Source: Herbaspirillum robiniae
GTDB taxonomy: Bacteria; Pseudomonadota; Gammaproteobacteria; Burkholderiales; Burkholderiaceae_D
Direction of reading: 5' to 3'
Length of the DNA: 64,000 nucleotides
Assembly (NCBI RefSeq): GCF_002213415.1
Contig: NZ_NJGU01000010.1
Location: 1 to 64,000, forward strand
Position numbers and translations under genes: made by a program
The notes under the pieces: model-generated
Told to the model about the DNA's origin: nothing
Database searches by the model: none
What the model saw: only the letters and a program-made list of their open reading frames with translations
Shown here: in pieces, positions 26,456 to 34,996 of the stretch
How positions within the stretch are numbered: position 1 is the first letter of the stretch
How the letters are laid out: each line of letters begins with the position of its first letter

Positions 26456-28159
26456 ATGGAAAAATTCTGGCTTGCTTCGTATCCCGCAGGCGTTCCCGCC
26501 GAGATCGACCCGAACCGCTACGACTCGCTGGTGCAGATGATCGACGAGGCCTTCGCCAAGTACGCGGATCGCAACGCCTACGTCTGCATGGGCAAGTACC
26601 TGAGCTATGCCGACCTGGACCGCATGTCGCGCAACATGGGCGCCTGGCTGCAAAGCCTGGGCCTGAAGCAGGGCGCGCGCGTGGCGATCATGATGCCCAA
26701 CGTGCTGCAGTATCCGATCGCGATCGCCGCGATCCTGCGCGCCGGCTATACCGTGGTCAACGTCAACCCGCTGTACACCGCCCGCGAGCTTGAGCACCAG
26801 CTCAAGGATTCGGGCGCCGAGGCCATCTTCGTGCTGGAGAACTTCGCCTGCACGCTGCAGAAGGTGGTGGCGCGCACCCAGGTCAAGCACATCGTGGTGG
26901 CGAGCATGGGCGAGCTGCTGGGCACCCTGAAGGGCGCCATCGTCAACATGGTGGTGCGCCATATCAAGAAGATGGTGCCGGAATGGTCGCTGCCCAACGC
27001 CGTCACCTTCAGCCGCGCGTTGTCGCAGGCCGAGGGCAAGCAGCTGCAGCCGGTCAAGCTGGGCCATGACGACATCGCCTTCCTGCAATACACCGGCGGC
27101 ACCACGGGCGTGGCCAAGGGCGCCGTGCTGACCCATCGCAACCTGGTGGCCAATGTGCTGCAGGCCGAGGAATGGCTCAATCCGGCCCTGACGTCGGGCG
27201 GCCATGTCGACCAGCTGGTGTTCGTCTGCGCGCTGCCGCTGTATCACATCTTCGCGCTGACGGTGTGCAACATGCTGGGCACGCGCGAGGGCGCGCTGAA
27301 CCTGCTGATCCCCAATCCGCGCGACATTCCCGGCTTCGTCAAGGAGCTGGCCAAGTACAAGGTCAACACCTTCCCCGCCGTCAATACGCTGTACAACGCG
27401 CTGCTCAACAACGCCGAGTTCGCCAAGCTGGACTTCTCCGGCTACCGCTGCTGCGTGGGCGGCGGCATGGCGGTGCAAAAGGGCGTGGCCGACAAGTGGA
27501 AGAAGCTGACCGGCTGCCCCATCATCGAAGGCTACGGCCTGTCGGAAACCTCGCCGATCGCCAGCGCCAATCCCTGCACCATCGAGGATTACACCGGCAC
27601 CATCGGCCTGCCGTTCCCGTCGACCGACTTCGCCATCCTGGATGACGACGGCAAGCCCGTGCCGTTGGGCCAGCCCGGCGAGATCGCCATCCGCGGTCCG
27701 CAGGTGATGGCCGGCTACTGGCAGCGCCCGGACGAGACCGCCAAGGTCATGACGCCGGACGGTTTCTTCAAGACCGGCGACATTGGCGTGATGGACGAGC
27801 GCGGCTACACCAAGATCGTCGACCGCAAGAAGGACATGATCCTGGTCTCCGGCTTCAACGTCTATCCGAACGAGGTCGAAGGCGTGGTGGCGCAGCATCC
27901 GGCGGTGCTGGAATGCGCCTGCGTGGGCGTGCCCGACGAGCACACCGGCGAGGCCGTGAAACTGTTCGTGGTGCGCAAGGACAAGTCGCTCACCGCCGAG
28001 CAGCTGATGGCCTACTGCAAGGAACAGTTCACCGGCTACAAGAAGCCCAAGTACATCGAGTTCCGCGACGAGCTGCCCAAGACCAATGTGGGCAAGATCC
28101 TGCGCCGCGAGTTGCGCGATGAGCAGAAAAAGCCGGAGGAGCAGAAGAAGGCTGCCTGA
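26456..28159 (+). CDS. fadD: Long-chain fatty acid-CoA ligase
   Basis: FadD activates free long-chain fatty acids to acyl-CoA with ATP at the inner membrane, the first step of beta-oxidation. The 567 residues show the ANL-superfamily motifs: YTGGTTGVAKGA (ATP/AMP phosphate loop, near residue 212), GYGLSETSP (near 360), TGDIGVMDERGY, VDRKKDMILVSGFNVYP and the C-terminal catalytic Lys in PKTNVGKILRREL. The length and the C-terminal motif match the enterobacterial FadD. ATG 26456 follows AGAGGT. It is transcribed alone and ends at a strong bidirectional terminator. Confidence 0.93.
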   Translation: MEKFWLASYPAGVPAEIDPNRYDSLVQMIDEAFAKYADRNAYVCMGKYLSYADLDRMSRNMGAWLQSLGLKQGARVAIMMPNVLQYPIAIAAILRAGYTVVNVNPLYTARELEHQLKDSGAEAIFVLENFACTLQKVVARTQVKHIVVASMGELLGTLKGAIVNMVVRHIKKMVPEWSLPNAVTFSRALSQAEGKQLQPVKLGHDDIAFLQYTGGTTGVAKGAVLTHRNLVANVLQAEEWLNPALTSGGHVDQLVFVCALPLYHIFALTVCNMLGTREGALNLLIPNPRDIPGFVKELAKYKVNTFPAVNTLYNALLNNAEFAKLDFSGYRCCVGGGMAVQKGVADKWKKLTGCPIIEGYGLSETSPIASANPCTIEDYTGTIGLPFPSTDFAILDDDGKPVPLGQPGEIAIRGPQVMAGYWQRPDETAKVMTPDGFFKTGDIGVMDERGYTKIVDRKKDMILVSGFNVYPNEVEGVVAQHPAVLECACVGVPDEHTGEAVKLFVVRKDKSLTAEQLMAYCKEQFTGYKKPKYIEFRDELPKTNVGKILRRELRDEQKKPEEQKKAA

Positions 28160-28177
28160 CCGGGTTGGGATTCAAAG

Positions 28178-28213
28178 AAAAACGCCGCCGTGGGGATCCA
28201 CGGCGGCGTTTTT
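28178..28213. terminator. Bidirectional terminator between fadD and dgoA
   Basis: A perfect 16-bp stem (28178-28193 with 28198-28213) with a GGAT loop starts with AAAAA and ends with TTTTT, serving both convergent genes. Confidence 0.92.
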
Positions 28214-28239
28214 CATTCCTGGCCAAAGGCGTTGCGCCC

Positions 28240-28875
28240 TCACGCAGCTTGGGCCGCCTCGCAAGCCCGCAACGCATCGATGAAGGCGCGCGCATTGCCG
28301 CCTGCCTCTGCAGCGCTCATTCCTGGTTTGTACAGCGCCGAACCCAGTCCGAACGCGGTGGCGCCGGCCTGCATGAAGGGCTTCAGGTTGTCGGGCGTGA
28401 TTCCGCCCACCGGCGCCAGCACCACGCCGGCCGGGACCACCGCGCGCCAGGCCTTGACCACGGCCGGTCCCAGCTGTTCGGCCGGGAACATCTTGAGGAT
28501 GTCGGCGCCCGCGGCCAGCGCGGCGAAGGCTTCGGTCACGGTCGCCACGCCGGGCGCGCTGGCCAGTCCGGCGTCGGTGGCCGCGCGGATCACCGCCGGG
28601 TCGCTGTGCGGCATGACGATCAGCTGTCCGCCGGCATCGGCCACCTGCTGCACCTGGGCCGCCGACATCACGGTGCCGGCGCCGACCACGCAGTCGGCCG
28701 GCAACGCGCCGCGCAGGATGCGAATGCTCTCCAGCGGCTCGGGCGAATTGAGCGGCACTTCGATGATGCGAAAGCCCGCATCGTAGATGGCGCGGCCGAT
28801 CGCCTCTACCTCGTCGGGGCGTACCCCGCGCAGGATGGCGATGAGCCGGCATTTCTTCATGGCTTCTTTGAACAT
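28240..28875 (-). CDS. dgoA: 2-dehydro-3-deoxy-6-phosphogalactonate aldolase
   Basis: DgoA splits 2-keto-3-deoxy-6-phosphogalactonate into pyruvate and glyceraldehyde 3-phosphate. The 211-residue class I aldolase of the KDPG/KDPGal family carries the Glu in IIEVPLNSPEPLESIR, the Schiff-base Lys in ADILKMFPAEQLGP and GGITPDNLKPF. The sequence PLNSPEP is characteristic of the galactonate branch as compared with the gluconate branch (Eda). It is the third gene of an operon with dgoK (18 bases before) and a hydroxyacid dehydrogenase. Confidence 0.9.
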   Translation of the reverse strand: MFKEAMKKCRLIAILRGVRPDEVEAIGRAIYDAGFRIIEVPLNSPEPLESIRILRGALPADCVVGAGTVMSAAQVQQVADAGGQLIVMPHSDPAVIRAATDAGLASAPGVATVTEAFAALAAGADILKMFPAEQLGPAVVKAWRAVVPAGVVLAPVGGITPDNLKPFMQAGATAFGLGSALYKPGMSAAEAGGNARAFIDALRACEAAQAA

Positions 28876-28893
28876 GGTGGTTTTCCGTTCCTT

Positions 28894-29859
28894 TTATGCG
28901 ATGAGCCCGGCCTGCACGGCGATTTTCCACAGGCCGTGCTCGGTGGCCTGGGCGGCGACGTCCACGCGGGTGTAGCCGTACAACGCCAGCGCCTCGCGAT
29001 AGCGCTCGCACAGCTTGCCCTCGCCGATCAGCACGATGGCCGGATCGGCCGCCAGCTGCGCGGCCGCGCGGCCGGCGCGCAGCGCCGCGATTTCATGGCC
29101 GATCAGCAGGCCCGAGAGATAGTTGGCCTGGCCCTCGCCGTTGAGCGCGCCGGTCAGCCCCAGCGTGCGCGTGCTGAAGATGGTCGAGAGCACGCCGTTG
29201 ATGCCGCCCGCGCCCAGCGCGACCCTGGCGCCGCGCGCGAAGGCGGCGGCATCGAAAGGCGCGCCGCGCTCCATGGTGCGGCCCAGGATGGTGTGGCCGG
29301 ACAACGCCGCGTAGGCTTCTCCGGTCATGAAGGTGTCGAAGTGGGTGAAGCGCTCACCATCGATACGCACCCATTTCGAATGCGTGCCCGGCAGCCCGAT
29401 CAGCAGCTCGCCGGCCGCGCCGTCCCGCAGCGCGCCGACCACCTGCGTCTCTTCGCCGCGCATGACGTTGGGCAGCTCGCCGCGCTCGATCAGGCCCGGC
29501 ACGATGTGCAGCACGGCGCCGTTGCGGGTGGGCAGCGCGGTCAGTCCTGCGCCGATGTCGGCCACGCGCAGCGGCACATCGAGATACGGCGCCTCGCGCC
29601 AGCCTTGGGCGCTGCCGACCATGCCGGCGGCTATCACCGGCGTGCCGGGCGCTGCGCGCAGCCAGTCGCCGCAGGCTTCTTCGAAGGCCTGCTCGAAGCC
29701 GGCCTTGGCGCCGATGGCGGAGGCTTCCACCACCGGCAGGTTCATGATGCCCCAGGGCAGCGCGCGGCGGTCCAGCACCGCGCCGCCTTCGCCGAGGCGA
29801 TAGGCGCGCAGCGAGGAGGTGCCCCAGTCCAGCGCGATCAGTTTGCTAGTGCCGGCCAT
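28894..29859 (-). CDS. dgoK: 2-dehydro-3-deoxygalactonokinase
   Basis: DgoK phosphorylates 2-keto-3-deoxygalactonate at O6 with ATP. The 321 residues have the family features: LIALDWGTSSLRAYR at the N-terminus, AAGMVGSAQGWREAPYL, MRGEETQVVGAL, LPGTHSKWV and ALNGEGQANYLSGLLIGHE. It lies between the hydroxyacid dehydrogenase (12 bases upstream) and dgoA (18 bases downstream). No galactonate dehydratase (dgoD) or DgoT transporter is adjacent, so the substrate must be produced by enzymes coded elsewhere. Confidence 0.92.
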   Translation of the reverse strand: MAGTSKLIALDWGTSSLRAYRLGEGGAVLDRRALPWGIMNLPVVEASAIGAKAGFEQAFEEACGDWLRAAPGTPVIAAGMVGSAQGWREAPYLDVPLRVADIGAGLTALPTRNGAVLHIVPGLIERGELPNVMRGEETQVVGALRDGAAGELLIGLPGTHSKWVRIDGERFTHFDTFMTGEAYAALSGHTILGRTMERGAPFDAAAFARGARVALGAGGINGVLSTIFSTRTLGLTGALNGEGQANYLSGLLIGHEIAALRAGRAAAQLAADPAIVLIGEGKLCERYREALALYGYTRVDVAAQATEHGLWKIAVQAGLIA

Positions 29860-29871
29860 GGAGGCGCCCGC

Positions 29872-30819
29872 TCAGTTGGGAACCGGCGAGACGACCGGCT
29901 TGCCGGAGAAGTGCGCCTGCAGGTTGTTGAAGGCGAGGTCGGCCATCGCGGTGCGCGTGACCAGCGTGCCGCTGGCCATGTGCGGCGTGAGCACGACGTT
30001 CTCCAGCGCGGCCAGTTCGGCCGGGATGTTGGGTTCGTTCTCGAACACGTCCAGGCCGGCGCCGGCGATCTTGCCGGCCTTGAGCGCCGCGATCAGCGCC
30101 GCTTCGTCGACCACCGAGCCGCGCGCCACGTTGATCAGGAAACCCTTGGGCCCGAGCGCCTCGAGCACCTCGGCGTTGACCAGCGCGCGGGTGCCGGCGC
30201 CGCCCGGGGTGATCATCACCAGGAAGTCGACCGCCGCGGCCAGCGACTTGATGTCGCCGTAGTAGGTGTAGGCGACGTCCTTCCGGGAGCGGTTGTGGTA
30301 GGCGATGTCCATGTCGAAACCGGCCGCGCGCCTGGCAATCGCCTCGCCGATGCGGCCCAGGCCGACGATGCCCAGCCGGGTACCGCTGACCTTGGTGGTG
30401 AAGGGGAAGGGACCGTTCTTCCATTCGCCGCTGCGGGCGAAGCGGTCGGCGCGCACCACGTTGCGTGCCGTGGCCAGCATCAGCGCGATGGCCATGTCGG
30501 CGACGTCGTCGGTGAGCACGTCGGGCGTGTGGGTGACATGGATGCCGCGCTCGCGGGCGGCCGGCACGTCCACGCCGTCATAGCCGACGCCGAACACCGA
30601 GACGATCTCCAGCGCCGGGAAGCGCGCCATGAACTCACGCGGCACCTTGGCTTCGCCGTTGGCGGCGATGCCGCGCACGCTGGGCGCGATTGCCTGGAGC
30701 TGTTCTTCGGACAGGCCGTCCAGCAGGTTGTGGCAGTTGAAGTTGTCGTGCAGCAGCTGCATCAGGTGCTGCGGCAGGCGGGCGACGATCAGGACGGTGG
30801 GGCGGGCGGCTTGGTTCAT
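29872..30819 (-). CDS. D-2-hydroxyacid dehydrogenase (hydroxypyruvate/2-ketogluconate reductase-like)
   Basis: A 315-residue member of the D-isomer-specific 2-hydroxyacid dehydrogenase family. The NAD(P)-binding motif GLGRIGEAIARR lies near residue 150; the catalytic Arg (NVARGSVVDE), Glu (DVFENEP) and His (LTPHMAS) are all in place. Basic residues after the glycine motif (NRSRKD) point to NADP(H). In an operon with dgoK and dgoA it probably reduces a keto sugar acid or hydroxypyruvate; the substrate is unclear. It is the first gene of the operon. Confidence 0.87.
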   Translation of the reverse strand: MNQAARPTVLIVARLPQHLMQLLHDNFNCHNLLDGLSEEQLQAIAPSVRGIAANGEAKVPREFMARFPALEIVSVFGVGYDGVDVPAARERGIHVTHTPDVLTDDVADMAIALMLATARNVVRADRFARSGEWKNGPFPFTTKVSGTRLGIVGLGRIGEAIARRAAGFDMDIAYHNRSRKDVAYTYYGDIKSLAAAVDFLVMITPGGAGTRALVNAEVLEALGPKGFLINVARGSVVDEAALIAALKAGKIAGAGLDVFENEPNIPAELAALENVVLTPHMASGTLVTRTAMADLAFNNLQAHFSGKPVVSPVPN

Positions 30820-30932
30820 GGTCGGTGCGTCGGTAACGGTAGGGCGGGATCGTAACGATACGGACTAAGCGCGGCGCGCGGGCTGAATTCTTTTCAACAT
30901 TGGCGCGTGCCGAAAGGCGCGGGGCCGCGCCC

Positions 30933-31400
30933 TCAGACCGACTGCCAGCCGCCGCCCAGGTCCTGCATGCTGTTGAGTTCGGCGACGTTGTCTTCCGGCG
31001 CCAGCGGCGGCAACGCGCGCGGCTTGCGGTTCTCGTCGGTGGCGACGTAGGTCAGCGTGGCTTCGGTCACCTTGACGATCTCGGTCTGCAGGCGGTTGCG
31101 TTCGGCGAAGACTTCGACGTTCACGGTGATGGACGTGTTGCCGACCTTGACGATGTCGGCGTAGAAGGACAGCAGGTCGCCCACGAACACCGGATTCTTG
31201 AACAGGAAGGAGTTGACCGCGATGGTGGCCACGCGACCGTTGGCGCGGCGGGTGGCCGGCAGCGAGCCGGCGATGTCGACCTGGGCCATGATCCAGCCGC
31301 CGAAGACGTCGCCGTAGACGTTGGCGTCGGACGGCATGGGCATGACGCGCAACTGGGGCGCCTTGCCTGCCGGAAGTTGGGTGCGGGGCGTGGTGGTCAT
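30933..31400 (-). CDS. Acyl-CoA thioesterase (YciA-type hotdog)
   Basis: The 155-residue single hotdog domain shows the family motifs MPSDANVYGDVFGGWIMAQVD (near residue 22-41; the Asp and the Gly stretch form the active site) and VKVGNTSITVNVEV. YciA-type enzymes hydrolyse acyl-CoA thioesters of various chain length in the cytoplasm and oligomerise as hexamers. It is transcribed away from the exporter gene at 31664. Length is usual for the family (about 130-160). Confidence 0.88.
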   Translation of the reverse strand: MTTTPRTQLPAGKAPQLRVMPMPSDANVYGDVFGGWIMAQVDIAGSLPATRRANGRVATIAVNSFLFKNPVFVGDLLSFYADIVKVGNTSITVNVEVFAERNRLQTEIVKVTEATLTYVATDENRKPRALPPLAPEDNVAELNSMQDLGGGWQSV

Positions 31401-31663
31401 GTGAGCTTCTCCCTTGAAAGCGTGAAGTCCTGCGGACTCTTATAATTCCTGCTGTGTGTACCCGGCATCGCCGGGCATGCATTGTCAAACAGGCACGTAT
31501 TGCCGCCTCTCGCGAAGCGGCGGCTTGCTGCGCCTTGCGCGCCTTGGGTCGTCGCGCAATGGCCTGAAGCGGGTAGTTTATCCGTGTTGCCTCGCCGCAG
31601 CCAGCTTGCCGCTGCGCCTTTTCAGTCGTCTTTTCGCTTTCACCGCCAATTTCCAGCCATTCG
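31401..31663. other. Intergenic region between divergent thioesterase and ABC exporter genes
   Basis: The region holds a TATAAT hexamer at 31441-31446 without a good -35 element, and a small perfect hairpin CCCGGC-ATC-GCCGGG at 31461-31475. These may belong to the exporter leader. I see no gene. Confidence 0.4.
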
Positions 31664-33568
31664 ATGCGCCGTTACCCGAACACCCAGTCTTCCCAGTCCC
31701 CCGCCGCGCCCCGCCACCAAAGCGACTGGACGGTGGTCAAGACCCTGCTGCCCTACCTGTGGACCTACAAATGGCGCGTGATGCTGGCGCTGGCCTTCCT
31801 GGTCGGCGCCAAGCTGGCCAACGTCGGCGTGCCGCTGGTGCTCAAGAAGCTGGTGGACGAGATGACCGTGACCGCCGGCCATCCGATGGCGCTGCTGGTG
31901 CTGCCGCTGGGGCTGTTGGCCGCCTACGGCGCGCTGCGGCTGGCCACGTCGGTGTTTACCGAACTGCGCGAGCTGATGTTTGCGCGGGTGACGCAGCGGG
32001 CGGTGCGCACCATCGCGCTGCAGGTGTTCCGTCACCTGCATGCGCTGTCGCTGCGCTTCCACCTGAACCGGCAGACCGGCGGCATGACGCGCGACATCGA
32101 GCGCGGCACGCGCGGGGTGTCGACGCTGGTGTCGTACACGCTGTTTTCCATCCTGCCGACCATCATCGAGATCCTGCTGGTGCTGGTCTACCTGCTGCTG
32201 CATTACGACATCTGGTTCTCCGCCATCACCGGCGGCGCGCTGGCGCTGTACATCCTGTTCACCATCACCGTGACCGAGTGGCGCACCCACTTCCGGCGCA
32301 CGATGAACGATCTCGATTCGCGCGCCAACACGCGCGCCATCGACTCGCTGCTCAACTACGAGACGGTCAAGTATTTCAGCAACGAGGACTTCGAGGCGCG
32401 CCGTTATGACGAGGGCCTGCAGCGCTACGAAAAGGCCGCGGTCAAATCGCAGAGCTCGCTGTCGCTGCTCAACACCGGGCAGTCGGCCATCATCGCCATC
32501 GCGGTCACGCTGATCCTGTGGCGCGCTACCGTGGGCGTGATGGACGGCAGCATGACGCTGGGCGACATGGTGCTGGTGAATGCCTTCATGATCCAGCTCT
32601 ACATTCCGCTGAACTTCCTCGGCGTGCTGTACCGCGAGATCAAGCAGAGCCTGGCCGACATGGAGCGCCTGTTCTCGCTGCTGGAAGAGAACCGCGAAGT
32701 GGCCGACCGCGAAGGCGCGCTGCCGCTGCAGACGCAGGGCGCGGAGCTGCGGTTCGAGCATGTCGATTTCAGCTACGAGGCCAAGCGCCAGATCCTGTTC
32801 GACGTCGACTTCACGGTCGCCGCCGGCACCACCACCGCGGTGGTGGGGCACAGCGGTTCGGGCAAGTCGACGCTGTCGCGCCTGCTGTACCGCTTCTATG
32901 ACGTCGACCGCGGCGCCATCCGCATCGACGGCCAGGACCTGCGCAACGTCACGCAATCCTCGCTGCGCCAGGCCATCGGCATCGTGCCGCAGGACACCGT
33001 GCTGTTCAACGACACCATCGAGTACAACATCGCCTACGGCAAGCCCGGCAGCAGCCATGAGCAGATCGTGGCGGCGGCGCGCGCGGCCTACATCCATGAC
33101 TTCATCGAGTCGCTGCCGGACGGCTATGCCACCATGGTCGGCGAGCGCGGCCTGAAGCTGTCCGGCGGCGAGAAGCAGCGCGTGGCGATCGCGCGCACGC
33201 TGTTGAAGGATCCGGCCGTGCTGATCTTCGACGAGGCCACGTCGGCGCTGGATTCGCGCGCCGAGCAGGCGATCCAGCAGCAGCTCGCCGAGATCGCCAG
33301 GGAGCGCACCACGCTGGTCATCGCGCATCGCCTCTCCACCATCGTCGACGCCCACCAGATCCTGGTGCTGGACCACGGCCGCATCGTCGAGCGCGGCACC
33401 CACGCGGGCTTGCTGATGGCCGGCGGCCTTTACGCGCAGATGTGGCTGCGCCAGCAGGCCGGCGCCGACGACGAGGGCGGCTCGCCCCTGCCGCAGCCGG
33501 CCGAAGGAGACGCCGCGCCGCAGCAGGGCGCCGAGCCCACCGTGATGATGCCGGCCGACAGCCGCTAA
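31664..33568 (+). CDS. Atm1/HMT1-type ABC exporter
   Basis: The 634-residue half-transporter combines an N-terminal six-helix domain (residues about 40-320, with FHLNRQTGGMTRDIERGTRG and the NYETVKYFSNE motif typical of the Atm1 subfamily) and a C-terminal nucleotide-binding domain: Walker A GHSGSGKST (about 395), signature LSGGEKQRVAIART, Walker B AVLIFDEATSALD. It works as a homodimer in the inner membrane. Bacterial Atm1 exporters carry glutathione conjugates and metal-glutathione complexes and give metal tolerance. The N-terminal 20 residues are polar. No ribosome binding site is obvious upstream of ATG 31664. Confidence 0.9.
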   Translation: MRRYPNTQSSQSPAAPRHQSDWTVVKTLLPYLWTYKWRVMLALAFLVGAKLANVGVPLVLKKLVDEMTVTAGHPMALLVLPLGLLAAYGALRLATSVFTELRELMFARVTQRAVRTIALQVFRHLHALSLRFHLNRQTGGMTRDIERGTRGVSTLVSYTLFSILPTIIEILLVLVYLLLHYDIWFSAITGGALALYILFTITVTEWRTHFRRTMNDLDSRANTRAIDSLLNYETVKYFSNEDFEARRYDEGLQRYEKAAVKSQSSLSLLNTGQSAIIAIAVTLILWRATVGVMDGSMTLGDMVLVNAFMIQLYIPLNFLGVLYREIKQSLADMERLFSLLEENREVADREGALPLQTQGAELRFEHVDFSYEAKRQILFDVDFTVAAGTTTAVVGHSGSGKSTLSRLLYRFYDVDRGAIRIDGQDLRNVTQSSLRQAIGIVPQDTVLFNDTIEYNIAYGKPGSSHEQIVAAARAAYIHDFIESLPDGYATMVGERGLKLSGGEKQRVAIARTLLKDPAVLIFDEATSALDSRAEQAIQQQLAEIARERTTLVIAHRLSTIVDAHQILVLDHGRIVERGTHAGLLMAGGLYAQMWLRQQAGADDEGGSPLPQPAEGDAAPQQGAEPTVMMPADSR

Positions 33569-33676
33569 GGGTTTGCCGCAGCCCGGGCGGCTTGCGCGGG
33601 GGCGGTGGCGGCGGCACAATTCGGCCATCGGCATGCAATTGCATGGCCTCATACAAGAACGAGAAGTGGGCGGGCA

Positions 33677-34678
33677 ATGGAAAGCAAATGGCTTGAAGAT
33701 TTCATCTCCCTGGCGGAAACGCGCAGTTTCAGTCGTTCCGCCGAGCTGCGGCATGTCACGCAGCCGGCCTTTTCGCGCCGCATCCAGTCGCTGGAGGCCT
33801 GGCTGGGATCGGACCTGATCGATCGCACCTCCTATCCGACCCGCCTGACCGCCGCCGGCGAAGTGTTCTACGAGCAGGCGGTGGCCATGCTGGGCCAGAT
33901 CAACAACACGCGCGCGCTGCTGCGCGGCAAGCGGCCGACGGCCCAGACCACCATCGATTTTGCGGTGCCGCATACGCTGTCGCTGACCTACATGCCGAAG
34001 TGGCTGAGCTCGCTCGAATCCGGCTTCGGCTCGATCAACACCCGGCTGATCGCGCTCAACGTGCACGACGCCGTGATGACCATCGTCGAAGGCGGCTGCG
34101 ACCTGCTGCTGTGCTACCACCATCCGCGCCAGCCGGTGCAGCTCGATGCCAGCCGCTACGACATGCTGACCATGGGCACCGAGACGCTGCGCCCGTATTC
34201 GCGCTGCGACCGCAACGGCAAGCCGGACTACGTGTTCCCCGGCACCTCCAAGGCGCCGGTGCCGTTCCTGTCCTACACCAGCAACGCCTACCTGGGGCGC
34301 ATGGTGGAGCTGATGATGTCGGACGTGAAGCGTCCGCTGCACCTGGTCAAGCATTACGAGACCGACATGTCGGAGAGCCTGAAGATGATGGCGCTGGAGG
34401 GGCACGGCGTGGCCTTCCTGCCGGAGTCCTCGGTGGTGCGCGAGGTGCGCAACCGCCAGCTGGCGCGCACCGACGGTCCGGCCGGCGAATGGGAGGTCGA
34501 GATGGAGATCCGCCTGTACCGCGAGCGGCCCACCGCGCAGCGCGTGGGCAAGGCGCTGGTGGCGCGCCTGTGGGAGTACCTGGCGGAGTTGGACGAGGCG
34601 CGCAACGAGCGTCAGAAAGGCGCCTCGGCGAAGGGCGGGAGCAAGGCCGCGCGCGGCGCCGAAAAGCGCGAATCCTGA
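33677..34678 (+). CDS. LysR-family transcriptional regulator, probable gdhA regulator
   Basis: The 333-residue protein has the N-terminal winged helix-turn-helix (residues 1-62, WLEDFISLAETRSFSRSAELRHVTQPAFSRRIQSLE) and an effector domain, and a Lys/Arg/Ala-rich tail of about 25 residues. ATG 33677 (MESKWLEDF) is the family-typical start. It lies upstream of and in line with gdhA, and a perfect LysR-type palindrome lies between them (34727-34741). This arrangement suggests that it controls glutamate dehydrogenase and possibly the transporter genes beyond; the effector is unknown. Confidence 0.87.
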   Translation: MESKWLEDFISLAETRSFSRSAELRHVTQPAFSRRIQSLEAWLGSDLIDRTSYPTRLTAAGEVFYEQAVAMLGQINNTRALLRGKRPTAQTTIDFAVPHTLSLTYMPKWLSSLESGFGSINTRLIALNVHDAVMTIVEGGCDLLLCYHHPRQPVQLDASRYDMLTMGTETLRPYSRCDRNGKPDYVFPGTSKAPVPFLSYTSNAYLGRMVELMMSDVKRPLHLVKHYETDMSESLKMMALEGHGVAFLPESSVVREVRNRQLARTDGPAGEWEVEMEIRLYRERPTAQRVGKALVARLWEYLAELDEARNERQKGASAKGGSKAARGAEKRES

Positions 34679-34700
34679 GGGTTGTAATGCCCGCAATCGC

Positions 34701-34712
34701 CTTTGTACAAAG
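34701..34712. promoter_or_regulatory. 12-base perfect palindrome upstream of gdhA
   Basis: CTTTGTACAAAG is fully symmetric and lies 15 bases before the LysR-type box. It may be a second regulator site. Confidence 0.35.
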
Positions 34713-34726
34713 CGATTCGGATGGTT

Positions 34727-34741
34727 ATGCATCGCATGCAT
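34727..34741. promoter_or_regulatory. LysR-type operator (T-N11-A) upstream of gdhA
   Basis: ATGC-N7-GCAT fits the T-N11-A rule with a perfect dyad, the hallmark of LysR recognition sites. It lies 49 bases past the LysR gene stop and 255 bases upstream of the gdhA start codon. The arms extend by one more base pair (TATGCA/TGCATA, 34726-34742). Confidence 0.55.
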
Positions 34742-34996
34742 AGTTGCATGCTCACAAAGCATTAGCCTTGTATTGTCCGGCTGGCTACGATGGCGGCGCT
34801 GATTCGGGTGGGGGATATTCCACACTCTTCCGCACTGCAAGATCGCAGGCGCAGCACGCCCGCGCGGCCGCCATGGCAGCGCCAGGAGCGGCGCGCCTTG
34901 AAGCGTGGCGAAGACGGAGTACCATGCTCGGCGAAGATCGTTTTTTTGCAGCGTATTGTCCCGAACAGCACGGCAAACAAAAGGAGCGATTGCATC

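Larger units (their letters stand above)
34679..34996. other. Regulatory region between LysR gene and gdhA
   Basis: These 318 bases hold two palindromes (34701-34712 and 34727-34741), a further GCATGC repeat at 34745-34750, and the gdhA ribosome binding site. The reading frame of gdhA is open through the last 200 bases, but no family member extends there and the AAAAGGAG before ATG 34997 fixes the start. Confidence 0.55.

Noticed and set aside
34790-34996. N-terminal extension of glutamate dehydrogenase by 69 codons
   Set aside because: The region is rich in regulatory signals, and AAAAGGAG just before ATG 34997 marks the real start.
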